Positions 28,010-37,264 are shown, counted from the stretch's first letter. The stretch: 64,000 nucleotides of DNA from Paenirhodobacter ferrireducens (GCF_004022265.1 NZ_SAVB01000014.1:1-64000); one strand, 5' to 3'. Numbers and translations are program-made. The notes: generated by a model from the sequence alone, not told the origin.

Positions 28010-28879
28010 ATGATGGCCCGCAACCTTGACCTTGCCGCGCTGCGTGCCGTGCTGGTTGTCACCGAAGCCGGTTCGGTGACCCGTGCCGCGACGCTGCTCA
28101 ACCTGACGCAATCGGCGGTCTCGATGCAGATCCGCCGGCTTGAAGAGGCGCTGGGCGTCGCGCTCTTCAACCGCCGCGCGCGCCGGCTCGAGCCCACGGC
28201 CGAGGGGCAATGCCTTGTCACCTATGCGCGCCGGATGCTGGTGCTGAACGACGAGGCGCTCGAGGCGCTCGGCCTCGGCGAGGAGATCGAGGAGATCCGC
28301 CTCGGCGTGCCGCCCGACATCGTGGCGCCGCAGATTCCGGCGATCTTGCGGATGATGGCGGTGCAGGCGCCGCGGCTGCGGATCACCCTGACCACCCATG
28401 CCAGTCGCGAACTGCGGGTGCGGCACGAAGCGGGGGACCTTGACCTGATCCTGACCACGGAAACAGCGCCGGGGCCGGGGGGCGAGGTGCTCGACGAGCG
28501 CCGCCTCGTCTGGCTGGGCGCGCCGGGGCTGCGCGCCGAGCACGAGCGGCCGCTGCGCATCGCCTTCGCCGAGATCTGCGCCTTCCGCCCGATCGCGATT
28601 GCCGCGCTCGATGGGGCGGGGATTGCCTGGCGCAACGCGATGGAGGGCGACAGCGAGCAGGTGGTCGATGCGACCGTCGCCGCGGGGCTGGGGGTTTCGG
28701 TGCGGCTCGAGGGCTATTACCCGCCCGGCTGCATGGAGCTTGGCCACGAGGCCGGGCTGCCCGATCTCGGCCGCTCCTGCATCTGCCTTTACGACGGCGG
28801 CCGCGTGCGGGGGGCGATCGCCGATGCGCTGCGCGCCGAGATCGTGCGTGCCTATCGGCCCTCGGCCGTCGCCGCCTGA
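28010..28879 (+). CDS. LysR family transcriptional regulator
   Basis: The 289-residue protein has an N-terminal winged HTH (LDLAALRAVLVVTEAGSVTR, then SAVSMQIRRLEEALG, residues 3-62) and a substrate-binding domain. The start ATGATG at 28010 follows AAGGATCG. It is divergent from the DUF1127 gene, the usual position for a LysR target. The effector is unknown. Its last 28 bp overlap the 3' end of the convergent oxidoreductase gene. Confidence 0.88.
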   Translation: MMARNLDLAALRAVLVVTEAGSVTRAATLLNLTQSAVSMQIRRLEEALGVALFNRRARRLEPTAEGQCLVTYARRMLVLNDEALEALGLGEEIEEIRLGVPPDIVAPQIPAILRMMAVQAPRLRITLTTHASRELRVRHEAGDLDLILTTETAPGPGGEVLDERRLVWLGAPGLRAEHERPLRIAFAEICAFRPIAIAALDGAGIAWRNAMEGDSEQVVDATVAAGLGVSVRLEGYYPPGCMELGHEAGLPDLGRSCICLYDGGRVRGAIADALRAEIVRAYRPSAVAA

Positions 28880-29838
28880 GGCGCGGTCAGCACCACCACC
28901 TTGCCGGTCGAGCGCCGCGTGCGCAGCATCTCGAGCGCCTCGGCGGTCTGATCGAGCGGGAAACGGGCCGAGATATGCGGCGTCAGACCGCCCTCGGCGA
29001 ACCAGCCGAAGAGCGTCGCCATCGACGCGGTCAGCACCTTCGGGTCGAGCTTGAGATAGCCACCCCAATAAAGGCCGTGGATCTCGAGGTTCTTCACCAG
29101 CGCGTGGTTCAGCTTCAGCGCCGGCGGCTCGCCCGCGGCAAAGCCGATCACCAGGAACCGCCCGCCGGGCTTCAGCGCGGCAAAGCCGGCTTCGCCCACG
29201 GCCCCGCCAAGTGCGTCGTAGACGACATCCGCCCCGCCCGCAGCCTTCAGTGCGGCCTTGAGATCGGGCGTCTCGCTGTCGATCAGCACATCGGCGCCCG
29301 CCGCCTGCGCCACCGCGAGCTTTTCGGCGCCACGGGCCAGCGCGATCACCCGCGCCCCCATCCGCTTGCCGATCTCGACCGCGGTCAGCCCGACACCGCC
29401 CGCCGCCCCCAGCACCACGAGCGTCTCGCCCGGCGCCAGCCGCGCGCGGGTCGACAGCGCGACATGCGAGGTGCCATAGGCGATCTGGAACGCCGCCGCC
29501 TCCTCGAAGCTCATCGCCTCGGGCAGGGGGGTGCAGCGGGCCTCGGGAAAGACGCCGGCCTCGGCCAGCCCGCCTTGGCCCGAGAACACCGCGACCCGGG
29601 TGCCCGGCGCGATCGTCGTGCCCGGACCGGCCGCGGTGACGGTGCCGGCCAGCTCCATTCCCATCACGAAGGGGCAGGCGGGGGTGTCCTGATATTTCCC
29701 CTCGATCATCAGCAGATCGGCGAAGTTGAGCCCGCAGGCGGCGATCGCGACGGAAAGCTCGCCCGGACCCGGGGCGGGCAGAGGCAGCTCGGTCAGGGTC
29801 GGGGCGGTCTTGGTCTCGCTCAGCAGGATGGCGCGCAT
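28852..29838 (-). CDS. NADPH:quinone oxidoreductase family protein (MDR)
   Basis: The 328-residue medium-chain dehydrogenase/reductase lacks zinc ligands and has the QOR pattern: CGLNFADLLMIEGKYQ near the N terminus, the NADPH loop VLGAAGGVGLTAVEIGKRMG, and FLVIGFAAGEPPALKLNHAL. It probably reduces quinones or enones with NADPH. The ATG at 29838 is chosen as the first plausible start (MRAILLSETK); the frame is open to 30006 with no ribosome-binding site. About 145 bp upstream lies a tandem TTGCAAATTGCA repeat that may regulate it. Confidence 0.9.
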   Translation of the reverse strand: MRAILLSETKTAPTLTELPLPAPGPGELSVAIAACGLNFADLLMIEGKYQDTPACPFVMGMELAGTVTAAGPGTTIAPGTRVAVFSGQGGLAEAGVFPEARCTPLPEAMSFEEAAAFQIAYGTSHVALSTRARLAPGETLVVLGAAGGVGLTAVEIGKRMGARVIALARGAEKLAVAQAAGADVLIDSETPDLKAALKAAGGADVVYDALGGAVGEAGFAALKPGGRFLVIGFAAGEPPALKLNHALVKNLEIHGLYWGGYLKLDPKVLTASMATLFGWFAEGGLTPHISARFPLDQTAEALEMLRTRRSTGKVVVLTAPQAATAEGR

Positions 29839-30201
29839 CGTCTCCTCGGGTCGCTTGGCCGGGCCGGGCAGGCCGGTCGAAATCGGCCGCAGGATAGCGG
29901 GGCGGGGCTGACTGAACCAGTCCACCATTTGTCCGGGGCGAATCAAGCCTGTTGCAGGCTGGGATGATTCCTTCCAGAAAATTGCAAATTGCATTGCAAA
30001 TTGCAAAACACGCTGAGCGGGAAATCAATTTCTACGCTGCGCCTTTGGGCTGATTTCTTTGAACCTGACGAAAAGGACAAGTCGGTCCGGCGGAGGGGGC
30101 CGCAGACACCTGTCTTTTTGGATAGGTTTGCGGTTTTGCGCCGGATTCCCCGCTCTGAGCCGTGGTATCCAGAGCAAATAGAGTGGCTTGAGGACGATTA
30201 A
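29839..30201. other. intergenic region with a possible small ORF
   Basis: This 363-bp gap separates the quinone oxidoreductase from the XRE regulator. It holds the tandem repeat at 29982-30005. An open frame from TTG 29989 to the TAA at 30199-30201 (70 codons, ending YPEQIEWLEDD and abutting the ATG of the next gene) has plausible protein-like composition after residue 20, but no good start codon. I do not annotate it as a gene. Confidence 0.4.
29982..30005. promoter_or_regulatory. tandem TTGCAAATTGCA repeat, candidate ScfR/XRE-type operator
   Basis: Two perfect, adjacent 12-bp copies of TTGCAAATTGCA (29982-29993 and 29994-30005) contain four TTGCAA cores. They resemble the TTTGCAAA boxes found upstream of pccR and pccB in this window. 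They lie between the oxidoreductase gene (-) and the XRE regulator (+), either of which could be the target. Confidence 0.5.
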
Positions 30202-30570
30202 ATGACACACCCGGTTGATGTCCACGTGGGCAAGCGCATCCGCCATCGTCGTTGGATGATCGGCATGACCCAGCAGCAGCTGGCCGACAAGGTCGGCATT
30301 AAATTTCAGCAGATTCAGAAATACGAAACCGGCATGAACCGCGTGTCGGCCTCGCGCCTTTGGGATATCGCTGACGCGCTCGAGGTGCCTGTCTCCTTCT
30401 TCTTCGAGGGGCTCGCGGGCGAGGCCTCGCAGGCCGGCGCCGCCGCTCCGGCGGCCGATCTGATGGCTGACAAGGAAGCGCTGGCGCTGGTGCGCTCCTA
30501 TTACGCCATTCCCGAGGCGCAGCGCCGCCGCCTGTTCGAACTGGCCAAGGTGCTTTCCGACGCGGCCTGA
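30202..30570 (+). CDS. XRE family transcriptional regulator
   Basis: The 122-residue protein has a lambda-repressor-like helix-turn-helix at about residues 10-65 (GMTQQQLADKVGIKFQQIQK, then YETGMNRVSASRLWDIADAL) and a short helical tail (EAQRRRLFELAKVLSDA). This compact form is widespread in alphaproteobacteria. The ATG directly follows the stop codon of an uncertain small frame. No phage genes are nearby, so it is probably a chromosomal regulator. Confidence 0.88.
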   Translation: MTHPVDVHVGKRIRHRRWMIGMTQQQLADKVGIKFQQIQKYETGMNRVSASRLWDIADALEVPVSFFFEGLAGEASQAGAAAPAADLMADKEALALVRSYYAIPEAQRRRLFELAKVLSDAA

Positions 30571-30647
30571 AAGCCGCCGGCGGAACCGCGGGGTTGACCC
30601 GATGCAGGGGGGCGTTTACCGCTCCCCTTGTCATTTGGAGGGGTGCC

Positions 30648-31469
30648 ATGTCGCCGCAACTGTCGTCCACCGAAACCGCCGAGCTGATCGCCACCGCCGA
30701 GGCGCTTGCCGATGCCGCCCGGCGCGAGAGCCTGCGTCATTTCCGCACTGCGGGCGGGCTGGCCGCCGAGACCAAGGAGACCGCGCGCTTCGACCCGGTG
30801 ACCGTGGCCGACCGTGCCGCCGAGCGGGCGATGCGCGAGATCCTCGCCGCGCGGCGACCGCAGGACGGCATCTATGGCGAGGAATATGGTGTGATCCGCG
30901 GCGAGAGCGGGCTGACCTGGGTGCTCGATCCGATCGACGGCACCCGCGGCTACATGTCGGGCACGCCGACCTGGGGAGTGCTGGTCGCGCTCTCCGAGGA
31001 AACCGCCGAGGGGCCGGGCCAGCCGCTTCTGGGCGTGATCGACCAGCCCTATATCGGCGAGCGCTTCGTCGGCGGTTTCGGGGCGGCGCAGGTGACCGGT
31101 CCGCTGGGGCGCGCCGCGCTTGCCGTGCGCGCGCCGCGCAAGCTGTCCGATGCGATCCTGTTCTCGACCTTCCCCGAGGTCGGCACCGCCGAGGAGGGCG
31201 AGGCTTTCGCCCGGCTCTCGCGCGAAGTGAAGCTGACCCGCTATGGCACCGACTGCTACGCCTATGCGCTGATTGCGGCGGGGCAGATCGACCTCGTCGT
31301 CGAGGCGGGGCTGCAGCCCTATGACGTCGGTGCGCCGATCGCGGTGATCGAGGCCGCGGGCGGCGTCGTCACCGACTGGCAAGGCGGCCCCGCCTGGCGC
31401 GGCGGCCGCGTGCTGGCCGCGGCCAATCCCGAGATCCATGCCGCGGCGATGGCGGTGCTCAACGCCTGA
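30648..31469 (+). CDS. hisN: inositol-monophosphatase-fold histidinol-phosphatase
   Basis: The 273-residue Mg-dependent phosphatase has the metal-binding motifs GEEYG (Glu), DPIDGTRGYMSG and the late PYDVGAPIAVIEAAGG. The Arg-Gly-Tyr-Met extension after DPIDGT is typical of HisN-type histidinol-phosphate phosphatases of alphaproteobacteria, which complete histidine synthesis. The start at 30648 follows GGAGGGGTGCC. It stands apart from other his genes. Confidence 0.82.
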   Translation: MSPQLSSTETAELIATAEALADAARRESLRHFRTAGGLAAETKETARFDPVTVADRAAERAMREILAARRPQDGIYGEEYGVIRGESGLTWVLDPIDGTRGYMSGTPTWGVLVALSEETAEGPGQPLLGVIDQPYIGERFVGGFGAAQVTGPLGRAALAVRAPRKLSDAILFSTFPEVGTAEEGEAFARLSREVKLTRYGTDCYAYALIAAGQIDLVVEAGLQPYDVGAPIAVIEAAGGVVTDWQGGPAWRGGRVLAAANPEIHAAAMAVLNA

Positions 31470-31493
31470 GCGGGCCACCGGACGCGGCCGGGC

Positions 31494-31566
31494 GAGGGGG
31501 CCTTCCGCCCCCTCTTTCGCTTGCGCGAACTTCACCCTCCGAGGATATTTGAGGCAATTGGAAGGG
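31494..31566. repeat. composite intergenic element, diverged copy
   Basis: A GAGGGGGC/GCCCCCTC hairpin (about 31495-31514) is followed by CCTCCGAGGATATTTGAGGCAA (about 31537-31558), a diverged form of the dispersed RGTATTTCGGGCAAG element. It lies between hisN and the 8-oxoguanine deaminase gene. Confidence 0.5.
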
Positions 31567-31575
31567 GGAGGGAGC

Positions 31576-32913
31576 ATGCGTGAGATCGTAATCCGCGGCG
31601 CCGAGGTCGTCGTCACCATGGACGGCGCGCGGCGCGAGCTGAAGGGCGCCGATGTGCTGGTCCGCGGCGGGGTCATCGCCGGGGTGGGCGAGGGGCTGGG
31701 CAGCGCGGGCGAGATGGTCTCGGCGCGCGGTTGCGTGGTGACGCCCGGTCTCGTCAACACCCACCACCATCTTTATCAGAGCCTGACGCGGGCGGTGCCG
31801 GGCGGGCAGGATGCGCTGCTCTTCGGCTGGCTGACCACGCTCTATCCGATCTGGGCGAAGATGGGGCCCGAGGAGATCCGGGTCTCGGCGCTGACCGGGC
31901 TGGCCGAGCTTGCGCTGAGCGGTTGCACGCTGACCTCGGACCATCTTTACCTGTTCCCGAACGGCGCCCGGCTCGAGGACACGATTGCCGCGGCGGGCGA
32001 GATCGGGCTGCGCTTTCACCCGACGCGCGGCGCGATGTCGATCGGCGAAAGCGCTGGCGGCTTGCCGCCCGACAGTCTGGTCGAACGCGAGGAGGCGATC
32101 CTGAACGACTGCATCCGCGTCATCGACGCTTTCCACGACCCGCGCCCGGGGGCGATGGTGCGGGTGGGGGTGGCGCCGTGCTCTCCCTTCTCGGTGTCGC
32201 GCGGGCTGATGCGGGATGCGGCACTGTTGGCGCGCGACAAGGGGGTGATGCTGCACACCCATCTGGCCGAGAACGACGAGGACATCGCCTATTCGCTGGC
32301 GCAGTTCGGCTGTCGGCCCGGGCAATATGCCGAGGATCTGGGCTGGACCGGCGATGACGTCTGGCATGCGCATTGCGTCAAGCTCGATACGGCCGAGATC
32401 GACCTGTTCGCCCGCAGCCGCACGGGTGTCGCGCATTGTCCCTGCTCGAACTGCCGGCTCGGCTCGGGCATCGCGCCGGTGCGGGCGATGCGCGATGCCG
32501 GCGTGCGGGTGGGGCTCGGCGTCGACGGTTCGGCTAGCAACGACGCCGGCAACCTGATCGCCGAGGCGCGGCAGGCGATGTTGCTCCAGCGCGTGCAGAA
32601 CGGCGCCGATGCGATGTCGGTGCGCGAGGCGCTGGAGATTGCGACGCTCGGCGGCGCGCAGGTGCTCGGCCGCGACGATTGCGGCAGTCTGGCGCCCGGG
32701 CAGCGCGCCGATATCGCGGTCTGGGATGTCTCGGGGCTCGAGGCGGCCGGCGCCTGGGACCCGGTCGCGGCGCTGCTGCTAGCCGGGCCGCCGCGGGTCA
32801 GGCACCTCTTCGTCGAGGGCCGGCAGGTGGTGCATGACGGCCGGCTGACCACCATCGACCTGCCGCTGGTGATCGAGGAGCAGACCCGGCTGGCGCGAGC
32901 CCTCGCTGGCTGA
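31576..32913 (+). CDS. 8-oxoguanine deaminase (amidohydrolase family)
   Basis: The 445-residue amidohydrolase has the metal-binding PGLVNTHHHLYQSLTRAVPG, the second-shell HTHLAENDED, an AHCPCSNCRLGSG segment and the catalytic LGVDGSASND. These match the 8-oxoguanine deaminase/ATZ-TRZ group, which converts 8-oxoguanine to urate-level products. GGGAGGGAGC precedes the ATG at 31576. It is near an NCS2 nucleobase permease and guaD, which supports a purine-salvage role. Confidence 0.87.
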   Translation: MREIVIRGAEVVVTMDGARRELKGADVLVRGGVIAGVGEGLGSAGEMVSARGCVVTPGLVNTHHHLYQSLTRAVPGGQDALLFGWLTTLYPIWAKMGPEEIRVSALTGLAELALSGCTLTSDHLYLFPNGARLEDTIAAAGEIGLRFHPTRGAMSIGESAGGLPPDSLVEREEAILNDCIRVIDAFHDPRPGAMVRVGVAPCSPFSVSRGLMRDAALLARDKGVMLHTHLAENDEDIAYSLAQFGCRPGQYAEDLGWTGDDVWHAHCVKLDTAEIDLFARSRTGVAHCPCSNCRLGSGIAPVRAMRDAGVRVGLGVDGSASNDAGNLIAEARQAMLLQRVQNGADAMSVREALEIATLGGAQVLGRDDCGSLAPGQRADIAVWDVSGLEAAGAWDPVAALLLAGPPRVRHLFVEGRQVVHDGRLTTIDLPLVIEEQTRLARALAG

Positions 32914-32923
32914 GACAACGGCA

Positions 32924-32950
32924 AACGGCCCCCGCGGGGCAGGGGCCGTT
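32924..32950. terminator. bidirectional terminator between deaminase and permease
   Basis: AACGGCCCC (32924-32932) pairs with GGGGCCGTT (32942-32950). It lies between two convergent stop codons (32913 and 32969). Confidence 0.7.
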
Positions 32951-32968
32951 CGGAGCGTGGGCGGGGGC

Positions 32969-34246
32969 TCAGGCCTTCCGGCCGAAGCCGAGCAGCTGAT
33001 AGAGGATCAGCGCCGCAAGCGTCGAGGTGCCGATGCCGCCAAGCGCGAACTCGCCGATCCGCAGGGTGAAGTCACCACCACCGAAGATCAGCGCGACGCC
33101 CGCGGTGAACAGGTTGCGCGGGTCCGAGAAGTCGACCTTCGCCTCGATCCAGATCCGCGCCATCGCCGAGGCGATCAGCCCGAAGACCGAGACCGAAAGC
33201 CCGGCCAGCACCGGCGCCGGAATGGTCTGCAAGAGCGCGCCAAACTTCGGCGAGAGGCCGAGCAGGATCGCGACCAGCGCCGCGACCACGAAGACGAGGG
33301 TCGAATAGACCTTGGTCATCGCCATCACGCCGATGTTCTCGGCATAGGTGGTCACGCCCGTGCCGCCGCCCGAGCCCGCGACCATCGTCGCCAACCCGTC
33401 GGCGACGAAGCCGCGGCCGATGAAGCGGTCCATGTTCTGCCCGGTGATCGCGCCGAGCGCCTTGATATGGCCGAGGTTCTCGGCCACCAGCACGATCGCC
33501 ACCGGGGCGATCAGGGTCACCGCCGACCAGTGGAACTCGGGCGACACGAATTTCGGCAGGCCGAACCAGGCGGCCTCGCCGACCTTGGCGAAGTCGATCC
33601 CCGGCACGAAGCCGAAGCCGTTGCCCAGCACCAGCACCAGCGCATAGCCGAAGGCGAGCGCGAGCAGCACCGAGACCCGGCGGGTGGCGCGCGGGCCATA
33701 GCTCGAGATCAGCGCCATGCACAGCACTGTGAGCAGGGCGACGGTCAGGTGCCCGGCAGTGGGCGTGCCGAAGGCGTTGAGCTGATTCACCGCGACCGGC
33801 GCGAGGTTGAGCCCGATCGCCATGCCGATGGTGCCGGTGACGACTGGCGGCATCAGCTTCTCGACCCAGCCGGCGCCGACGGCCATCACGATCAGGCCGA
33901 TCAGCGCATAGATCGCGCCGCAGGCGACGATGCCGCCAAGCGCGGAGGCGATCGTCGCGCCGGGCTGGGCGGTCACCGCCAGCACCACCGCGATGAAGGC
34001 GAAGGACGAGCCGAGATAGCTCGGCACCCGGCCGGCGGTGAGGATGAAGAACAGAAGCGTGCCGATGCCGGAGAAGAACACCGCCACATTCGGGTCGAAG
34101 CCCATCAGGATCGGCGCGACGATGGTCGAGCCGGACATCGCCAGCAGGTGCTGGACGCCCATGGTGAGCGAGGCGGCAGCCGGCAGCCGTTCGTCCGGCA
34201 TCACCACATTGCCCGTCGCGGGGCGCCATGTCGGGAAATAGGACAT
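32969..34246 (-). CDS. NCS2 family uracil/xanthine permease
   Basis: The 425-residue membrane protein follows the UraA/RutG fold: an N-terminal LTMGVQHLLAMSGSTIVAPI (QH motif), FVPGIDFAKVGEA, and the transport-core Glu region VLVAENLGHIKALGAI with the following GRGFVADGLATMVAGSGGG. It imports a nucleobase with protons. The neighbouring 8-oxoguanine deaminase and nearby guanine deaminase suggest a purine, although RutG-like sequence allows uracil. I start at MSYFPTW (34246). Confidence 0.88.
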   Translation of the reverse strand: MSYFPTWRPATGNVVMPDERLPAAASLTMGVQHLLAMSGSTIVAPILMGFDPNVAVFFSGIGTLLFFILTAGRVPSYLGSSFAFIAVVLAVTAQPGATIASALGGIVACGAIYALIGLIVMAVGAGWVEKLMPPVVTGTIGMAIGLNLAPVAVNQLNAFGTPTAGHLTVALLTVLCMALISSYGPRATRRVSVLLALAFGYALVLVLGNGFGFVPGIDFAKVGEAAWFGLPKFVSPEFHWSAVTLIAPVAIVLVAENLGHIKALGAITGQNMDRFIGRGFVADGLATMVAGSGGGTGVTTYAENIGVMAMTKVYSTLVFVVAALVAILLGLSPKFGALLQTIPAPVLAGLSVSVFGLIASAMARIWIEAKVDFSDPRNLFTAGVALIFGGGDFTLRIGEFALGGIGTSTLAALILYQLLGFGRKA

Positions 34247-34492
34247 TGATTCCTCGGGGTCTGTGTTGCGTTGCCCCGCCATACTGCCGCGGCGGGCGCT
34301 TGCGCCAGCCCCGATGGCGCTTCCGCCCCGTCACCGGCTGCGGCGAATGGGCCCTCCCTGGGGCTTCGCGGGGGGATCGACGTTGCGCCGGCGGGGCGGG
34401 CCGGCCTATCTTGCGGGCGAAGTCAGGCAGGGGCGGGCGATGCGGAAAGACGACGGGCAGGGCAGGCGGCAGTCGGGATGCGGGGGCGCGGC

Positions 34493-35068
34493 ATGAGCGC
34501 CGCGGGCCTGATGCGCGTGCCCGAGGGCGCCTTCCGCTTCGTCGCGCTCGATGTCGAGACCGCCTGTTCCGACGCCGCCAGCATCTGCCAGATCGGCATC
34601 GCCTGCGTGCGGGCGGATGGCGGCATCGAAAGCTGGGTCACCCTCGTCGATCCGCAGGTGCGCTTTTCCGCCTTCAACGTGCGTCTGCACGGCATCGGCC
34701 CCGAGCAGGTGCTGGGCGCGCCCGATTTCGCCCGCGCCATCGCGCCGCTCGAACCCTTGCTGTCGCGCCATCTCATCATTCAGCACAGCAGCTTCGACCG
34801 CCGCGCGATCGAAGGCGCCTATGGCGTGACCGGGCGCGCGGCACCCGGCTGGCGTTGGGGCGACAGCGTGCGCATCGCGCGCCGCGCCTGGCCCGAGTTC
34901 ATCGGCAACGGCGGCCATGGTCTCGGCCATCTGAAGGAACAGCTCGACCTGCGCTTCGAGCATCACGATGCGGGCGAGGATGCGCGCGCCGCGGCCGAGG
35001 TGGTGCTGCATGCCGAGCGCCGCACCGGGCTCGGCTTCGAGGCGCTGCTGGGCCCTGGCCGGCGCTGA
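34493..35068 (+). CDS. DnaQ-like 3'-5' exonuclease
   Basis: The 191-residue DEDDh-type exonuclease has Exo I in FVALDVETACSD, Exo II around IIQHSSFDRRAIEGAYG and Exo III in EHHDAGEDARAAAEV (His plus Asp). It is a stand-alone epsilon-like nuclease rather than the replicative DnaQ subunit. ATG 34493 is chosen; ATG 34478 (MRGRGMSA) and ATG 34532 remain possible. No operon is evident. Confidence 0.83.
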   Translation: MSAAGLMRVPEGAFRFVALDVETACSDAASICQIGIACVRADGGIESWVTLVDPQVRFSAFNVRLHGIGPEQVLGAPDFARAIAPLEPLLSRHLIIQHSSFDRRAIEGAYGVTGRAAPGWRWGDSVRIARRAWPEFIGNGGHGLGHLKEQLDLRFEHHDAGEDARAAAEVVLHAERRTGLGFEALLGPGRR

Positions 35069-35160
35069 GATCGGGCGGGGCCGTCACAGGGGCATTTCTC
35101 TCACGCATCCGCGGCCGGTGGGGCCGGGGGCTGCCCCGTGCCGGGCTGCCGGGGCGTGGT

Positions 35161-35889
35161 TCAGGGCGCGGGGGGGCAGGCCTCGGTGCGGGCGAGGCGC
35201 GCCTTCTCGGTGTTGAGCAGCGCCTCGACCTGCGCCATCACCTCGGCCGCGGGCAGGCCCGCGGGGATCGGCGGAAAATAGGAGACGGTGATCGTGCCGC
35301 CGGTCTTCGTGCCCTTGCCCCAGAAGCGGCCGGCATTGTGCACCACCGGAACCACCGGCAGATCGAGCTTGCGATAGAGTGCGATCAGCCCGGGCTGGAA
35401 CTTGCGCTGCTCGTCGACGCCGACGCGGGTGCCTTCGGGAAAGATCAGGATCGAGCGGCCGCGCGCCACCTCGCGTCGCGCGTCCGAGATCATCGCGGCC
35501 ATCGCCCGGCCACCGCCACTGCGGTCGATCAGGATCATCGGCGCATGGCCGAGGAACCAGCCGAACACCGGAATCTTGCGCAGTTCCTGCTTGGCGACGA
35601 TGCAGATGTCGGGCACCAGCTGGTTGAACGCGAGGGTCTCCCAGGTGGACTGGTGGTTGCAGACATAGATGCAGGGGGCCTCGAGATGCTTGTTCTCGAT
35701 CCCCTCCTCCTGCAGGCGCAACCCAAGGATCCGGTGCGACAGGCCGAGGACGCCGCCGGTCCAGAACCGGATGGCGGCGCGGGTCAGCCCCGGACGCTGC
35801 AGCAGCGCAAGCGCCGGGATGAAGGGGCTTTGGAGCAATGTCCAAAGCCCGAAAAGTACGTCGAAAAGTCTCGATCGGACGATCAGCAT
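35161..35889 (-). CDS. plsC: 1-acyl-sn-glycerol-3-phosphate acyltransferase
   Basis: The 242-residue membrane-associated acyltransferase makes phosphatidic acid from lysophosphatidic acid. Block I is NHQSTWET, an HX4E variant (His79, Glu84) of the usual HX4D that is common in proteobacterial PlsC; block III is FPEGTRVG. An N-terminal hydrophobic stretch spans about residues 10-32. The minus-strand DUF982 gene lies 63 bp upstream. Confidence 0.9.
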   Translation of the reverse strand: MLIVRSRLFDVLFGLWTLLQSPFIPALALLQRPGLTRAAIRFWTGGVLGLSHRILGLRLQEEGIENKHLEAPCIYVCNHQSTWETLAFNQLVPDICIVAKQELRKIPVFGWFLGHAPMILIDRSGGGRAMAAMISDARREVARGRSILIFPEGTRVGVDEQRKFQPGLIALYRKLDLPVVPVVHNAGRFWGKGTKTGGTITVSYFPPIPAGLPAAEVMAQVEALLNTEKARLARTEACPPAP

Positions 35890-35952
35890 CCTCGGCCTCG
35901 CGCAATGAGGGATGTGCCTGTGGTCGCTTCTTCTGCCCCCGGCGGGGCGCTT

Positions 35953-36222
35953 TCAGGCGGCAAGCGGTCGATGTGACTGGTCCTGCGGCACGAAGCCGGC
36001 GGTCCGCGCGGCGGACAGGAAGGCGTGGCGTGCCTCTCCGACCGAGCCCATGCAGTCCATCGCCGCCTCGAGCCGGAGCAGGGCGTGATGGCGGGCATCG
36101 TCGGCCACAGGCCATTTCTTGCGCAGCCAGTATTGTGCCTGCTCAATCGTGCTGAATTTCTGCACATCGCCTTGCGGCGAGACGATGAGAGAGAGGGGGT
36201 CACCCCAGTAGATTTCTATCAA
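35953..36222 (-). CDS. DUF982 family protein
   Basis: The 89-residue protein matches DUF982, small alphaproteobacterial proteins with the pattern STIEQAQYWLRKKWP and HHALLRLEAAMDCMGS. They are soluble and helical, and of no known function. It is upstream of plsC on the same strand and borders the 2.2-kb gene-poor region to its right. Confidence 0.82.
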   Translation of the reverse strand: MIEIYWGDPLSLIVSPQGDVQKFSTIEQAQYWLRKKWPVADDARHHALLRLEAAMDCMGSVGEARHAFLSAARTAGFVPQDQSHRPLAA

Positions 36223-37064
36223 GTTCTTTGTCTTTCAGGGAAAAAGTGAGGGGCCCGGCCTTGGCAAGGGCTCCCGTTCACCGGGAGGCGCTTTCGGCCG
36301 ATGGCCGATGGCACCAGGTTGATCTGTTCGGCGCGAGGTCAGGCGAGCGCAAGGCTCCTGACACAGCTCCGGCCGTTGCGGGCAGGTTCGGCGCCGGGCA
36401 TCGCGGTCCGGCCGCGATTTGGCACGGCAAGCTCCGTTCGCCGGCACGCCGGGGCATGGGGGAGGTGATCCCTTCCGTGGTCGCCGGGTCCGGCGAGGCC
36501 GTCAAGCCCGGTCCGCGCGACCCGTTTCACGCTGCCATCCTTGGCCATCGTGAGTTCCTTTCCAATGTGCCGCCCGCAGAGTGCAGCGGCCAGGCAAAGC
36601 TCAAGATCGAAGCTGAGCCGGAAGGAACAGGGTCCGAGTAGAAGAGATGCAGACGCTACATAGGGGCTCGGCCCCCGGATTGCGAGAAAATAAACCACTT
36701 TGCCGCGCGTCCCGATGCAAGCCATTTCGCCGTAAGGAGATTATTTTCGCTTCAAAGGCGGCCTCCCGCCGTGCCGGCGCCGCCTTTGCGGTCGCGCCGG
36801 CCGGTTTCGCGCGGCTCTTCGGAACCGGGGCTCGCAATCGGGGGCGTTTCCCCCATCTCGCAGGGGACTGCAGTGTTCATCTCGCGGCGGGGCGCAAGCC
36901 CCGGCGGGCGCCGGAGGGCGGCCGACCGGGATGCGGGAGCGGTGCCTCGCCGAGATGACGGAACGGGCCTGCAGGCCGAAGGCCCGACCGTGACGGCGTT
37001 TTCCGCCCGCGCGGCGCGGCCTCAGGCCCGATGTAGACGTGTTGCCAGAAAGGGGCGCCGAAAG
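36223..37064. other. gene-poor stretch without recognisable coding sequence
   Basis: No frame here has recognisable homology or a convincing start. An ATG on the minus strand near 36553 (MAKDGSVKRVARTGLDGLAG) has GGAAAGGA upstream, but the sequence soon becomes low-complexity. An AAAGGCGGC/GCCGCCTTT hairpin lies at about 36755-36788. The region looks like decayed sequence. Confidence 0.5.
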
Positions 37065-37204
37065 ATGAAATCTCCCGAAACCGACAGCCGCAAGCCCGAG
37101 GCGCCGCGCCGCGAGCCGGGCAAATCGATCTTGCCCCCTCCTATGCGCCCAAGGGCGCCGAACTGCGCAAGGCCTGGTCGCGCTTCGATCGCGAGAAGCA
37201 ATGA
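37065..37204 (+). pseudogene. possible frameshifted small gene
   Basis: An ATG at 37065 (MKSPETDSRKPEAPRREPGK) reads out of frame with a protein-like end, DLAPSYAPKGAELRKAWSRF, then DREKQ-stop at 37204. Joining the two requires one shift near 37126. I do not recognise the family. The neighbouring clear pseudogenes make decay plausible. Confidence 0.35.
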
Positions 37205-37264
37205 GGCCGGCGGCCATCGGCCAGGGCCGCCACCCGTCCGTTTCCATGATCCGCGAGGTGCGCG

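Noticed and set aside
29989-30201. 70-codon frame ending directly at the XRE start
   Set aside because: It opens at a TTG inside the tandem repeat with no ribosome-binding site. The latter part looks protein-like, but there is too little to call it.
30202-30570. XRE regulator as a prophage repressor
   Set aside because: No integrase, structural or lysis genes are nearby, and the neighbours are normal-GC metabolic genes.
35161-35889. Loss of the PlsC catalytic Asp (Glu84 in HX4E)
   Set aside because: The HX4E form is common in proteobacterial PlsC relatives and is likely functional.
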